A program made the translations under genes and the position numbers. This document shows, one piece after another, positions 1 through 5,756 of a DNA stretch of 7,027 nucleotides; the first letter of the stretch is position 1, and every line of letters starts with the position of its first letter. This DNA is from Chryseosolibacter sp044507115 (lineage in GTDB: Bacteria > Bacteroidota > Bacteroidia > Cytophagales > Cyclobacteriaceae). Below the pieces are notes generated by a model. That model saw nothing but the letters and a program-made list of their open reading frames with translations. It made no database searches and was not told the DNA's origin. The stretch is from the NCBI GenBank assembly GCA_044507115.1, contig JBIQJZ010000198.1, forward strand, positions 1 through 7,027, read 5' to 3'.

Positions 1-340
1 CGTCATATAGCTTGAAGGATATTTTGCCTTTGTTGCTAAGATCCCGGTTGATTCGCTGAGCTTCCTCAAACATCGTTTCAGAGATGTCGAGGCCGACGTA
101 TTCGAGCTTGTGCGCCTTTGAGAGAAGGGTTTCAAGATGACCGCAGTTGCCATGTCCGATCTCCAACAAGTTGTGTAAATCCCGCAGATCAAGTGCATCG
201 ATGGTGTTCAGCGTCATTCCCAGGTTGCTTTCATTCATCATGTGAGCAACCTCAAGACCCGCTTTTCCCGCGGGACATCGCAACTGTTTTTCAAGTTCTG
301 CAAATTCCGGGTTGTAGCCGGAGGGGTCCGTGTCTTTCAT
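1..340 (-). CDS. Class I SAM-dependent methyltransferase, 3'-truncated by window edge
   Basis: This is the first 113 codons of a minus-strand gene that starts at the ATG at 340-338 and continues off the left edge. The protein begins MKDTDPSGYNPEFAELEKQL. A Rossmann motif I is visible at residues 59-69 (LEIGHGNCGHL), followed by an acidic residue at the end of strand 2 (YVGLDIS, D85) that would contact the ribose hydroxyls of SAM. These two elements define a class I methyltransferase expected to be cytoplasmic. The glycine motif is G-H-G-N-C-G rather than the usual G-x-G-x-G. The acceptor substrate cannot be told because the C-terminal part is missing. GGAGA lies eight bases before the ATG, one of the better ribosome-binding sites here. 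The gene is divergent from the lipoprotein gene at 621. Family is fairly sure, function unknown. Confidence 0.85.
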   Translation of the reverse strand, partial: MKDTDPSGYNPEFAELEKQLRCPAGKAGLEVAHMMNESNLGMTLNTIDALDLRDLHNLLEIGHGNCGHLETLLSKAHKLEYVGLDISETMFEEAQRINRDLSNKGKISFKLYD

Positions 341-510
341 GTTGTGGTTCTCCAAGGCGCATTTTACCGAAAAGAAGGAAGCGAGACAATATTTGTACCT
401 CCTCCGCCGTATGCCTTCTAGCAGACCTGTGTTTCGCGCCAACCCAAAGAAATTCTGTTCTCCGCCCCCGAGGAGGCGCGGAGCGCGGGCATCAAAGTTC
501 GGCGATAACA

Positions 511-543
511 TTTTGACTTCGCGGGCGTATTGCGCTATCTTGC
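511..543 (+). promoter_or_regulatory. Candidate Bacteroidota-type promoter for the 3-keto-hydrolase lipoprotein gene
   Basis: TTTTG at 511-515 and TATCTTGC at 536-543 are separated by 20 bases, resembling the -33 TTTG and -7 TAnnTTTG elements of the phylum's housekeeping sigma factor. The -7 element matches imperfectly (TTGC for TTTG). Transcription would start near 550 and give a leader of about 70 bases. The rest of the 341-620 divergent region is G+C-rich and shows no other convincing signal, and I could not find a clear promoter for the methyltransferase in it. Confidence 0.3.
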
Positions 544-620
544 TCCGCGACGCCGGCTGCGGTACTGTATTTCTCAGGCATCGTGTGCCGTGCGCGAAGA
601 ACAACTGAACCTCAACTAAA

Positions 621-1352
621 ATGAACAAGAACTTAAGGAATTTTTCGATCCTTCTCCTCGCTGTCGCCATCGCCTGGAGTTGTGGACAAAAGGAAAGCAA
701 CACGAGTGTGGTGAACGGCCTTTCTGAACAGGAGAAGAAAGACGGTTGGCAATTGCTATTCGATGGAACGTCAATGGAGCATTTCAGAGGCTTCCGGCAG
801 AGTGATGTCCCTGCTGGGTGGCAGGTGGCAGACGGCGCTATCGTCCTGACGGCAGGCGGGGCAGGTGACATTATTACGAAAGAGCAATATCGCGATTTCG
901 AACTGTCCATTGATTGGAAGATTTCTGAAGGCGGAAACAGCGGTATCTTCTACCACGTTTCCGAAGATTCAGCTTACCAATACACGTTTAACAGCGGACC
1001 GGAAATGCAGGTGCTGGATGACGAGCGGCATCCCGATGCGAAGAAAGGGGTGAACGGCAACCGGCAGGCGGGAGCACTGTACGATCTGCTTCCGCTGACA
1101 ACACCTGCGGTAAATCCAGCAGGTGAATGGAATACAGCCAAATTGTTGGTCAAAAACAACAAAGTCGAGCATTGGCTGAACGGAAAGAAAGTAGTTGAAT
1201 ATGAACTCGGGACCCCTGAATGGAATGCAATGATTCAGTCGAGTAAGTTTGCTACGATGGATGGATTTGGCTCGGAAGGGCAGGGGCATATCGCTCTGCA
1301 GGACCATGGCGATCGTGTTTGGTTCCGCAATATCAAGATCCGTCCGCTTTAA
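621..1352 (+). CDS. Lipoprotein of the 3-keto-disaccharide hydrolase family (DUF1080)
   Basis: This 243-residue protein has a lipoprotein signal peptide: basic N-terminus MNKNLR, hydrophobic core at about residues 8-18, and a lipobox-like AWSC with Cys21 as the acylated residue. The mature protein should therefore sit in the cell envelope. The remainder (about 41-243) is one concanavalin-like jelly-roll domain of the DUF1080 / 3-keto-glycoside hydrolase type. Hallmarks are GWQLLFDGTS (42-51), DFELSIDWKISEGGNSGIFY (92-111), PEMQVLDDERHPDA (127-140), GALYDLLP (151-158) and the closing GHIALQDHG...VWFRNIKIRP (222-242). Characterised members cleave glycosides whose sugar has been oxidised at C3. 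The exact substrate is not readable. The start is the only ATG before the signal peptide, behind an A-rich leader (ACTAAA) with no clear Shine-Dalgarno. It is transcribed alone and ends at a strong terminator. Family is confident; activity is inferred. Confidence 0.9.
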   Translation: MNKNLRNFSILLLAVAIAWSCGQKESNTSVVNGLSEQEKKDGWQLLFDGTSMEHFRGFRQSDVPAGWQVADGAIVLTAGGAGDIITKEQYRDFELSIDWKISEGGNSGIFYHVSEDSAYQYTFNSGPEMQVLDDERHPDAKKGVNGNRQAGALYDLLPLTTPAVNPAGEWNTAKLLVKNNKVEHWLNGKKVVEYELGTPEWNAMIQSSKFATMDGFGSEGQGHIALQDHGDRVWFRNIKIRPL

Positions 1353-1366
1353 GAACGGCGCTGTTC

Positions 1367-1409
1367 AAACCCGCGCGTGCGCAGTACCTTGCGCGTCGCG
1401 CGGGTTTTT
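1367..1409. terminator. Nested hairpin, Rho-independent terminator between convergent genes
   Basis: A perfect 11-bp inverted repeat, AAACCCGCGCG (1367-1377) and CGCGCGGGTTT (1397-1407), ends in TTTTT (1405-1409). Inside it a second 5-bp stem, GCGCA (1379-1383) with TGCGC (1390-1394), closes a 6-base loop. The T tract favours termination of the plus-strand lipoprotein gene. Read on the minus strand the stem is preceded by AAAAA and followed by only TTTGAA, so it could also stop the FMN reductase transcript, but less efficiently. Confidence 0.88.
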
Positions 1410-1412
1410 GTC

Positions 1413-1973
1413 TTAATTAGCTGTCAGCTTTGTGAACCATGTAAGATAGCTGTTGATTGCCTTCTGGAGGAAATCCTTCGCACTGCCCTCCTTCATAGCC
1501 CCGTTGTCGTCAAAGTATTCATTGACCTTTGCAAGATAGACCTCCGGATGAGCCATGGTCGGTATGTTCAGCGCTACGAGCACCTGCCGCAAGTGATGAT
1601 GAGCCCCGAAGCCAGAGAGGTTGCCGGGCGAGGTACTGAACACTGCACCAGGCTTGCCATCCCACATGTTGTTCTTCTTGGGCCTCGAGGCGATATCCAG
1701 CGCATTCTTGAGCACGCCAGGTAAAGACCTGTTGTATTCCGGTGTAACGAAGATCACCCCATCGAGCCCTTTTATTGTGTTGCGGAAAGCAACATACGAT
1801 TCGGGAACTTGATTGTGGTCGTCGTAGTCCTGATTGTACATCTCCAATCCCTCGAGAGACACCACGCTGAATTCGAACCCCGGAGGGGCCATCGGCACCA
1901 GAGCGTTTGCGATCTTTTTTGAGAATGATTCCTTGCGCAGGCTGCCTGCAATAATTCCAATTTTCTTGGTCAT
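1413..1973 (-). CDS. NAD(P)H-dependent FMN reductase / quinone reductase-like flavoprotein
   Basis: This 186-residue protein, a usual length for the family, is a flavodoxin-fold NADPH-dependent FMN reductase (the group including YieF/ChrR, azoreductases and ArsH-like proteins). The FMN phosphate loop is GSLRKESFSKK (10-20). The second signature, TPEYNRSLPGVLKNALDIAS (77-96), is the strongly conserved flavin-contacting and dimer segment. STSPGNLSGFGAHHHLRQVL (113-132) corresponds to the third flavin loop. It probably passes electrons from NAD(P)H to quinones, azo compounds, metal oxyanions or free flavin in the cytoplasm; the acceptor cannot be predicted. The ATG at 1973-1971 gives a native N-terminus (MTKKIGIIAGS) directly before strand 1. 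A possible promoter lies at 1999-2030. The gene is convergent with the lipoprotein gene and divergent from the BNR gene, so it is probably monocistronic and unrelated to its neighbours. Confidence 0.9.
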   Translation of the reverse strand: MTKKIGIIAGSLRKESFSKKIANALVPMAPPGFEFSVVSLEGLEMYNQDYDDHNQVPESYVAFRNTIKGLDGVIFVTPEYNRSLPGVLKNALDIASRPKKNNMWDGKPGAVFSTSPGNLSGFGAHHHLRQVLVALNIPTMAHPEVYLAKVNEYFDDNGAMKEGSAKDFLQKAINSYLTWFTKLTAN

Positions 1974-1998
1974 AGTCGTTTTAAGAGTTGAAAAGAAG

Positions 1999-2030
1999 GT
2001 GTTATAGAAACTCTGGACTACTATACAAAA
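1999..2030 (-). promoter_or_regulatory. Candidate promoter for the FMN reductase gene
   Basis: Read on the minus strand, TTTTG (2030-2026) and TATAACAC (2006-1999) are separated by 19 bases, a spacing that fits the Bacteroidota -33/-7 arrangement. The -7 element has TA but lacks the TTTG tail. The start point would fall about 20 bases ahead of the ATG. Confidence 0.28.
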
Positions 2031-2110
2031 TCTGGTGCCAATGAGTTCACGGAGAACTGTGGTGGCTAGTCTTGAATTTTTCCGACATTCGCAGGTAACT
2101 CCTCATCCTG

Positions 2111-3298
2111 ATGATTCGAACAATTGCTTTCTGCTTCGCGCTGGTACTACTGACGTCCACAATCCTGTACGCCGTTCCCGTATCCGATTCGATCCCCGGT
2201 CTTCGCAAGCTCCGGGATGTCATGATCTATGAAGACGCGCGTTTTCACTCGGCCTTTCCGTCCGTGGTAAAGCGGAAGAACGGGGAGATTATTGTCGCGT
2301 TCCGCCGGGCTCCGGACCGGAGTGTGTTTGGTGAGCGCAGGACCAACCATGTCGATCCCAATAGTTACCTGGTTAAGGTGACATCGCGGGATGGCGTCAC
2401 CTGGGACAAGGAGCCGCAACTGATCCATGCTTATGCATTCGGCGGTTCTCAGGACCCTTGTTTGCTGCAGTTGCGCGATGGCTCGATCATCTGCACCAGT
2501 TACGCATGGGCTTTTGTGCGCCCGGACGGGATGCCGAACCTGAAGACGCCTGTATTTGAAGCTGCACCGGGTGTCGTGTTCCTGGGAGGGTATGCAGTGC
2601 GCTCTAATGATGGCGGACGTACCTGGCACGGGCCTTACTATCCCCCGCATATCGCACCGGAGATAAACAATAGCGCCCTAGGGCATCCGCTGCCTGCCTA
2701 CAACCGTGGCGCGCTGGCCGAAGGAGAGAACGGACGTTTATACTGGGTCGTCGCTGCCTCGGACGCCGATGCCCCGAAGCGGAAGACGTCTAATCACTTG
2801 TTGATTTCGGATGATAAGGGATACACTTGGAAATATTCTGCACCTGTCGCGCAGGACGAGAACGTCTCGTTTAACGAGGCCTCGATCTATATTACCCCGA
2901 AGGGCGACCTTGTTTCATTTCTCCGGACGTCAGGAATGGACGACCAGGCATGCATCGCAAGGTCGACGGATGGCGGCACGACTTTCCAATGGCAGTCAAT
3001 GGGATTTCAGGGACATCCGTTGCAAGCAGTGCGATTGCCGGATAGTAGGGTGTTGCTGGTTTATGGGTATCGGCATCAGCCGTACGGTATCCGGGCACGT
3101 ATCCTAAACTCGGAGTGTACAGATTTTGCGACGGCATCGGAGATCGTTATCCGCGATGATGGAAGTGGTACCGACCTGGGCTACCCCTGGGCAGTTGTCC
3201 TCGACAAGAGGCGAGTGCTTGTTACGTATTACTTCAGTGTCAACGGCGGTCCGAAACACATCGCCGGTACCTTATTAGAGTACACGCCAGCAGATTGA
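2111..3298 (+). CDS. Exported sialidase-like beta-propeller (BNR/Asp-box) glycoside hydrolase-like protein
   Basis: This 395-residue protein starts with a Sec signal peptide (hydrophobic residues 4-20, likely cut after LYA, residue 21) and has no lipobox, so it should be periplasmic or secreted. It is a sialidase-fold (six-bladed propeller) protein. Asp boxes of the S-x-D-x-G-x-T-W type occur at 165-172 (SNDGGRTW), 233-240 (SDDKGYTW) and 285-292 (STDGGTTF), plus a shortened one at 92-98 (SRDGVTW). An arginine-rich AFRRAP (63-68), LRTSG (271-275) and YGYRHQPYGIRAR (318-330) could supply the arginines of the active site. True sialidases use an Arg triad with Asp and Tyr/Glu, which I cannot assign with certainty, so sialic acid specificity is doubtful and another glycosidase or lyase activity is possible. 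TAGTCTTG at 2067-2074 resembles a -7 element. It lies beside a sugar-uptake operon and could release its substrate. Fold sure, activity open. Confidence 0.82.
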   Translation: MIRTIAFCFALVLLTSTILYAVPVSDSIPGLRKLRDVMIYEDARFHSAFPSVVKRKNGEIIVAFRRAPDRSVFGERRTNHVDPNSYLVKVTSRDGVTWDKEPQLIHAYAFGGSQDPCLLQLRDGSIICTSYAWAFVRPDGMPNLKTPVFEAAPGVVFLGGYAVRSNDGGRTWHGPYYPPHIAPEINNSALGHPLPAYNRGALAEGENGRLYWVVAASDADAPKRKTSNHLLISDDKGYTWKYSAPVAQDENVSFNEASIYITPKGDLVSFLRTSGMDDQACIARSTDGGTTFQWQSMGFQGHPLQAVRLPDSRVLLVYGYRHQPYGIRARILNSECTDFATASEIVIRDDGSGTDLGYPWAVVLDKRRVLVTYYFSVNGGPKHIAGTLLEYTPAD

Positions 3299-3324
3299 AG
3301 ATGATTCTGCACGTGGTAATTTTT

Positions 3325-3963
3325 TTACCCAACGGGTAGATCAACCTCGGCGTCAAGTTCGATCTTCCGGTATGCTCTCATCCCTTTTTCTGTAAGATGG
3401 GGAAACAGGAGATCCCATATAGAATGGCTCATTGAAATGTCTTGCGTGGGATCGAAACCTTTCAGGATCATTTCCTGTGACATCCAGAAGGTAATGAGGA
3501 TCCTTATTTTGTGTTGCAGGCGTTGGTAGTAGCCGGGATTGGGTTCCTTGCGGATGTAGCCTTTGTTCATGAAGATGCGGAATGCATCATTCATCTGATC
3601 CTTCCTGATTTGGATGGTCGTCTCAACCTTCTTTCTCAATTTGGGGAACTGGCGGGAAATTTCGATGACGTCGAGGTTGAAGAAGCGGTACTTGGATTGG
3701 AAGTGATCGAGCTTTTTCAGGAATTTGTCAAATTCCAGAAAGGGCTCATGGGAGGGATCGAGTTCCGAGAAGTAAGAAGAAACTTCGCTCTTCATCCTGG
3801 CATAGATTGCGTGCAGGATCGCCTCTTTGTTTTTGTAGTGGTATTCAAGATTACCGTGGCTCATTCCGAGCTGTTGCGCAATGTCGCGGCTACTGACATT
3901 CGAAAAGCCGTGTGCGTTGTACAGTTCTATCGCCTTGTCAATGATCTTGTCTTTTGTTCGCAT
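3325..3963 (-). CDS. TetR/AcrR-family transcriptional regulator
   Basis: The protein is 212 residues from the ATG at 3963-3961 (MRTKDKIIDKAIELYNAHGF). A 14-codon longer reading from a GTG at 4005 is open, but it adds a Gly/Arg/Pro-rich segment foreign to the family, so the ATG is preferred. The N-terminal TetR helix-turn-helix spans about residues 6-52: helix 1 IIDKAIELYN, then NVSSRDIAQQLGMSHGNLEYHYKNKEAI, with the recognition helix around SHGNLEYHY. The rest is a helical ligand-binding/dimer domain with a charged segment at 78-124 and an aromatic RILITFWMSQEMI near 154-166, resembling a subgroup common in Bacteroidota. It is divergent from the symporter operon and a perfect inverted repeat at 4031-4050 lies between them. 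It therefore probably represses the operon and possibly itself, released by a sugar or pathway metabolite. The stop lies 26 bases from the convergent BNR gene. Confidence 0.9.
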   Translation of the reverse strand: MRTKDKIIDKAIELYNAHGFSNVSSRDIAQQLGMSHGNLEYHYKNKEAILHAIYARMKSEVSSYFSELDPSHEPFLEFDKFLKKLDHFQSKYRFFNLDVIEISRQFPKLRKKVETTIQIRKDQMNDAFRIFMNKGYIRKEPNPGYYQRLQHKIRILITFWMSQEMILKGFDPTQDISMSHSIWDLLFPHLTEKGMRAYRKIELDAEVDLPVG

Positions 3964-4030
3964 GGTCTCAAGTTTTTCGCGTGGCCTGATCCTGCCGAGC
4001 CCCACAACAGCCTCAAATAATAAAAATGAT

Positions 4031-4050
4031 TTTAGGACATTTGTCCTAAA
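4031..4050. promoter_or_regulatory. Perfect 20-bp inverted repeat, likely operator of the adjacent TetR-type regulator
   Basis: TTTAGGACA (4031-4039), spacer TT, TGTCCTAAA (4042-4050): two perfect 9-base arms. Its size, symmetry and position between the divergent regulator and symporter genes are those of a TetR-family operator bound by a dimer. The right half overlaps the TTTG (4040-4043) of the candidate symporter promoter, so binding would block RNA polymerase. It has no T tract on either side, and the arms are separated by only two bases, so it is not a hairpin terminator. Confidence 0.75.
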
Positions 4051-4069
4051 CTACATATTTTTACCTTTT
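4040..4069 (+). promoter_or_regulatory. Candidate promoter of the symporter operon, overlapping the operator
   Basis: TTTG (4040-4043) and TACCTTTT (4062-4069), 18 bases apart, match the Bacteroidota -33 and -7 (TAnnTTTG) elements with one mismatch in the -7. Transcription would start near 4076 and leave about 50 bases before the symporter ATG. The -33 element lies inside the inverted repeat at 4031-4050. Confidence 0.42.
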
Positions 4070-4098
4070 ACGTCGATTGGCACGACAAAGATAGAAAG

Positions 4099-4125
4099 AT
4101 GAGTCCAACCACAAAACGCGGCTAA
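4099..4125 (+). CDS. Possible 8-codon leader ORF overlapping the symporter start
   Basis: ATG at 4099-4101 opens a short frame encoding MSPTTKRG and stops at TAA 4123-4125. The last A of that stop is the first base of the symporter ATG (TAATG), a geometry that permits translational coupling. A purine-rich AGATAGAAAG precedes it directly. It lies downstream of the predicted transcription start, so it would be on the mRNA. A short frame like this can easily arise by chance, and the peptide itself is unremarkable. Confidence 0.22.
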   Translation: MSPTTKRG

Positions 4126-5717
4126 TGGCAACCATGCACCCTATTGATATCGCGGTGCTAAGCGCCTACTTTGTGGGTGTTATCGCTATTGGCTTATGGT
4201 CCGCCCGTTCTTCGAGGAAGACCAGCGAAGGCTACTTCCTCGGTGGGCGAACGCTGTTGTGGCCCGTAATAGGTGCGTCGCTGTTTGCGTCGAACATATC
4301 AACCGTGCACCTGGTTGGCTTGGCGGAGTCCGGGTTTCTTTACGGCATTGTCTGGGGAAATTTTGAGTGGTTTTCAGTTTTAGAGCTTCTTGTTCTCGCC
4401 TTTGTGTTCGTGCCGTTCTTCCTGAAGATGCGCATTAGCACACTGCCCGAGTTCCTGGAGAGGCGATACGACAGCAGAAGCCGCGTTGTTATGGCAGTGT
4501 TCAGTATACTCGCCGCTCTCTTCATGCATATTGGTGTGAGCTTGTATGCAGGGGCGGTGGTGTTTGAAAAGATGTTTGGAGTCGACCTGCTGCTGTCGAT
4601 AGTTGTCATTGGTGTTGCCACCGGGATTTACACCGTCATCGGAGGCTTCTTATCGGTGGTTGTTACTGAATCACTGCAGACGATCCTCTTGGTTGCTGGG
4701 TCGGTGGCGCTTACCGTTATCGCCGTGTATCACCTGCCGGAGGTAGGCATTCACTCGTATGGTGAGTTGAAGAATCATGTGGGAGCGGAACAGTTTCAAG
4801 CAGTAGGCTTCGATTCAGCGGCGCGCGGATTTAGCTTCCTCGATATGCTGCTGGGCCATCTGGTGCTGGGCATCTGGTATTGGTGTACCGACCAGACAAT
4901 CGTTCAGCGAGCGCTTGGCGCAAACTCCGCAGAACAGGGGCAGCTCGGCGCGATTTTCGCCGGCTTCTTGAAGATACTTCCCGTATTTATCATTGTGTTC
5001 CCAGGTATCCTGGCCTTTGCACTCTTCCGAGACGAGATCGGTGATGACTCGCGCAGTGTGTTGCCACTCATGATTATGAATCTAATGCCTACCGGGTTAA
5101 AGGGGTTGATGCTCGCCAGTCTTCTTGCCGCTGTGATGAGTTCAGTCGCGGCGGCCCTCAATAGCAGTTCAACTCTGATCGTCTACGATATCTTCGGAAA
5201 GATCAAACCGGGCCTTTCCGAGCGATCAAAAATACTGATCGGAAGGATCACTTCGGTCACTGTGCTTGTCCTCGCAATCGCATGGTCTCCTTTCTTGCGC
5301 AACCTGGGTACCATTTTCGAGTTGATCAACCAATTGTTTTCGATTTTCGCTCCTTCGATCGTCGCTGTATTTCTTTGGGGAGTTATATCACGACGCGGCA
5401 CCAGCAATGCCGCGTTTGCTACGCTCGTGGGCGGAAGTGTGTTTGCCGTCGCGGTGTTTATTGTCGAAAAGTATGTGACCGTAAATGGTATCGTGAATTT
5501 TATTTCCAGTCCGGAAGGTCTGGGTATCCATTGGCTGCGGCAGACATACCTGTTCTTCGTCGTATCGACCTTGATTTATTTTGTGGTGTCGATGCTGGAT
5601 CGCTCACCTACCGTGAATAGTATGCCTTTTCGCTGGCCGTTTCCAACGACTAGAGTGGTTGCATGGTCATTGGTGTTGCTCGCTTCCATTCTGGTGGTAT
5701 ATGCTGTGTTTTATTGA
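4125..5717 (+). CDS. SGLT-like sodium/sugar symporter (SSS family)
   Basis: A 530-residue inner-membrane protein with about 14 hydrophobic helices, the usual size for sodium:solute symporters. The N-terminal AIGLWSARSSRKTSEGYFLGGR (21-42) and GASLFASNIS (50-59) are family hallmarks. The Na+ site is suggested by LAAVMSSVAAALNSSST (334-350), where S339/S340 match the paired serines of vSGLT. Residues aligning with the sugar site of human SGLT1, from memory, are kept: N57 (N78), H62 (H83), E81 (E102), Y252/W253 (Y290/W291, within WYWCTDQTIVQRAL, 251-264) and K283 (K321); Q457 appears as N402. This points to a neutral hexose or 6-deoxyhexose rather than an acid or amino acid. Translation starts at ATG 4125, or nine bases later at M4. 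It is the first gene of the operon, divergent from the TetR-type gene, and is followed after 39 bases by the oxidoreductase. The family is certain; the exact sugar is not. Confidence 0.93.
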   Translation: MATMHPIDIAVLSAYFVGVIAIGLWSARSSRKTSEGYFLGGRTLLWPVIGASLFASNISTVHLVGLAESGFLYGIVWGNFEWFSVLELLVLAFVFVPFFLKMRISTLPEFLERRYDSRSRVVMAVFSILAALFMHIGVSLYAGAVVFEKMFGVDLLLSIVVIGVATGIYTVIGGFLSVVVTESLQTILLVAGSVALTVIAVYHLPEVGIHSYGELKNHVGAEQFQAVGFDSAARGFSFLDMLLGHLVLGIWYWCTDQTIVQRALGANSAEQGQLGAIFAGFLKILPVFIIVFPGILAFALFRDEIGDDSRSVLPLMIMNLMPTGLKGLMLASLLAAVMSSVAAALNSSSTLIVYDIFGKIKPGLSERSKILIGRITSVTVLVLAIAWSPFLRNLGTIFELINQLFSIFAPSIVAVFLWGVISRRGTSNAAFATLVGGSVFAVAVFIVEKYVTVNGIVNFISSPEGLGIHWLRQTYLFFVVSTLIYFVVSMLDRSPTVNSMPFRWPFPTTRVVAWSLVLLASILVVYAVFY

Positions 5718-5756
5718 TGTTAATACTTCATCCATATCGCCCTTAAATTCAAACGG

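Noticed and set aside
460..483. CTCCG...CGGAG dyad in the G+C-rich intergenic region before the lipoprotein gene
   Set aside because: Short, bulged stem with no T tract on either strand; not a terminator or a recognisable RNA.
118..608. Plus-strand open frames across the methyltransferase and the following intergenic region
   Set aside because: They overlap a well-supported minus-strand methyltransferase and their translations (Cys/Arg/Pro-rich) show no domain or sensible start; they are shadows.
2044..2058. AGTTC-ACGGA-GAACT dyad upstream of the BNR gene
   Set aside because: Five-base arms with a five-base loop occur readily by chance; no extension and no second copy seen.
3299..3338. Short dyads GGTAA/TTACC and TACCC/GGGTA around a run of T between the BNR and TetR-type genes, plus GCAGA/TCTGC at 3290-3310
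   Set aside because: Stems are only 5 bp. None is a G+C-rich hairpin directly followed by T on its own strand, and part lies within the regulator's coding end. Not enough to call a terminator.
3964..4005. Extended GTG start for the TetR-type regulator
   Set aside because: Adds 14 residues with no family counterpart, and the possible minus-strand -7 element (TATTATTTG, 4022-4014) would leave almost no leader; the ATG at 3963 gives a normal N-terminus.
3511..4102. Plus-strand open frames opposite the TetR-type gene
   Set aside because: The minus-strand reading has a clear TetR helix-turn-helix; the opposite translations lack any family signature and run through the control region.
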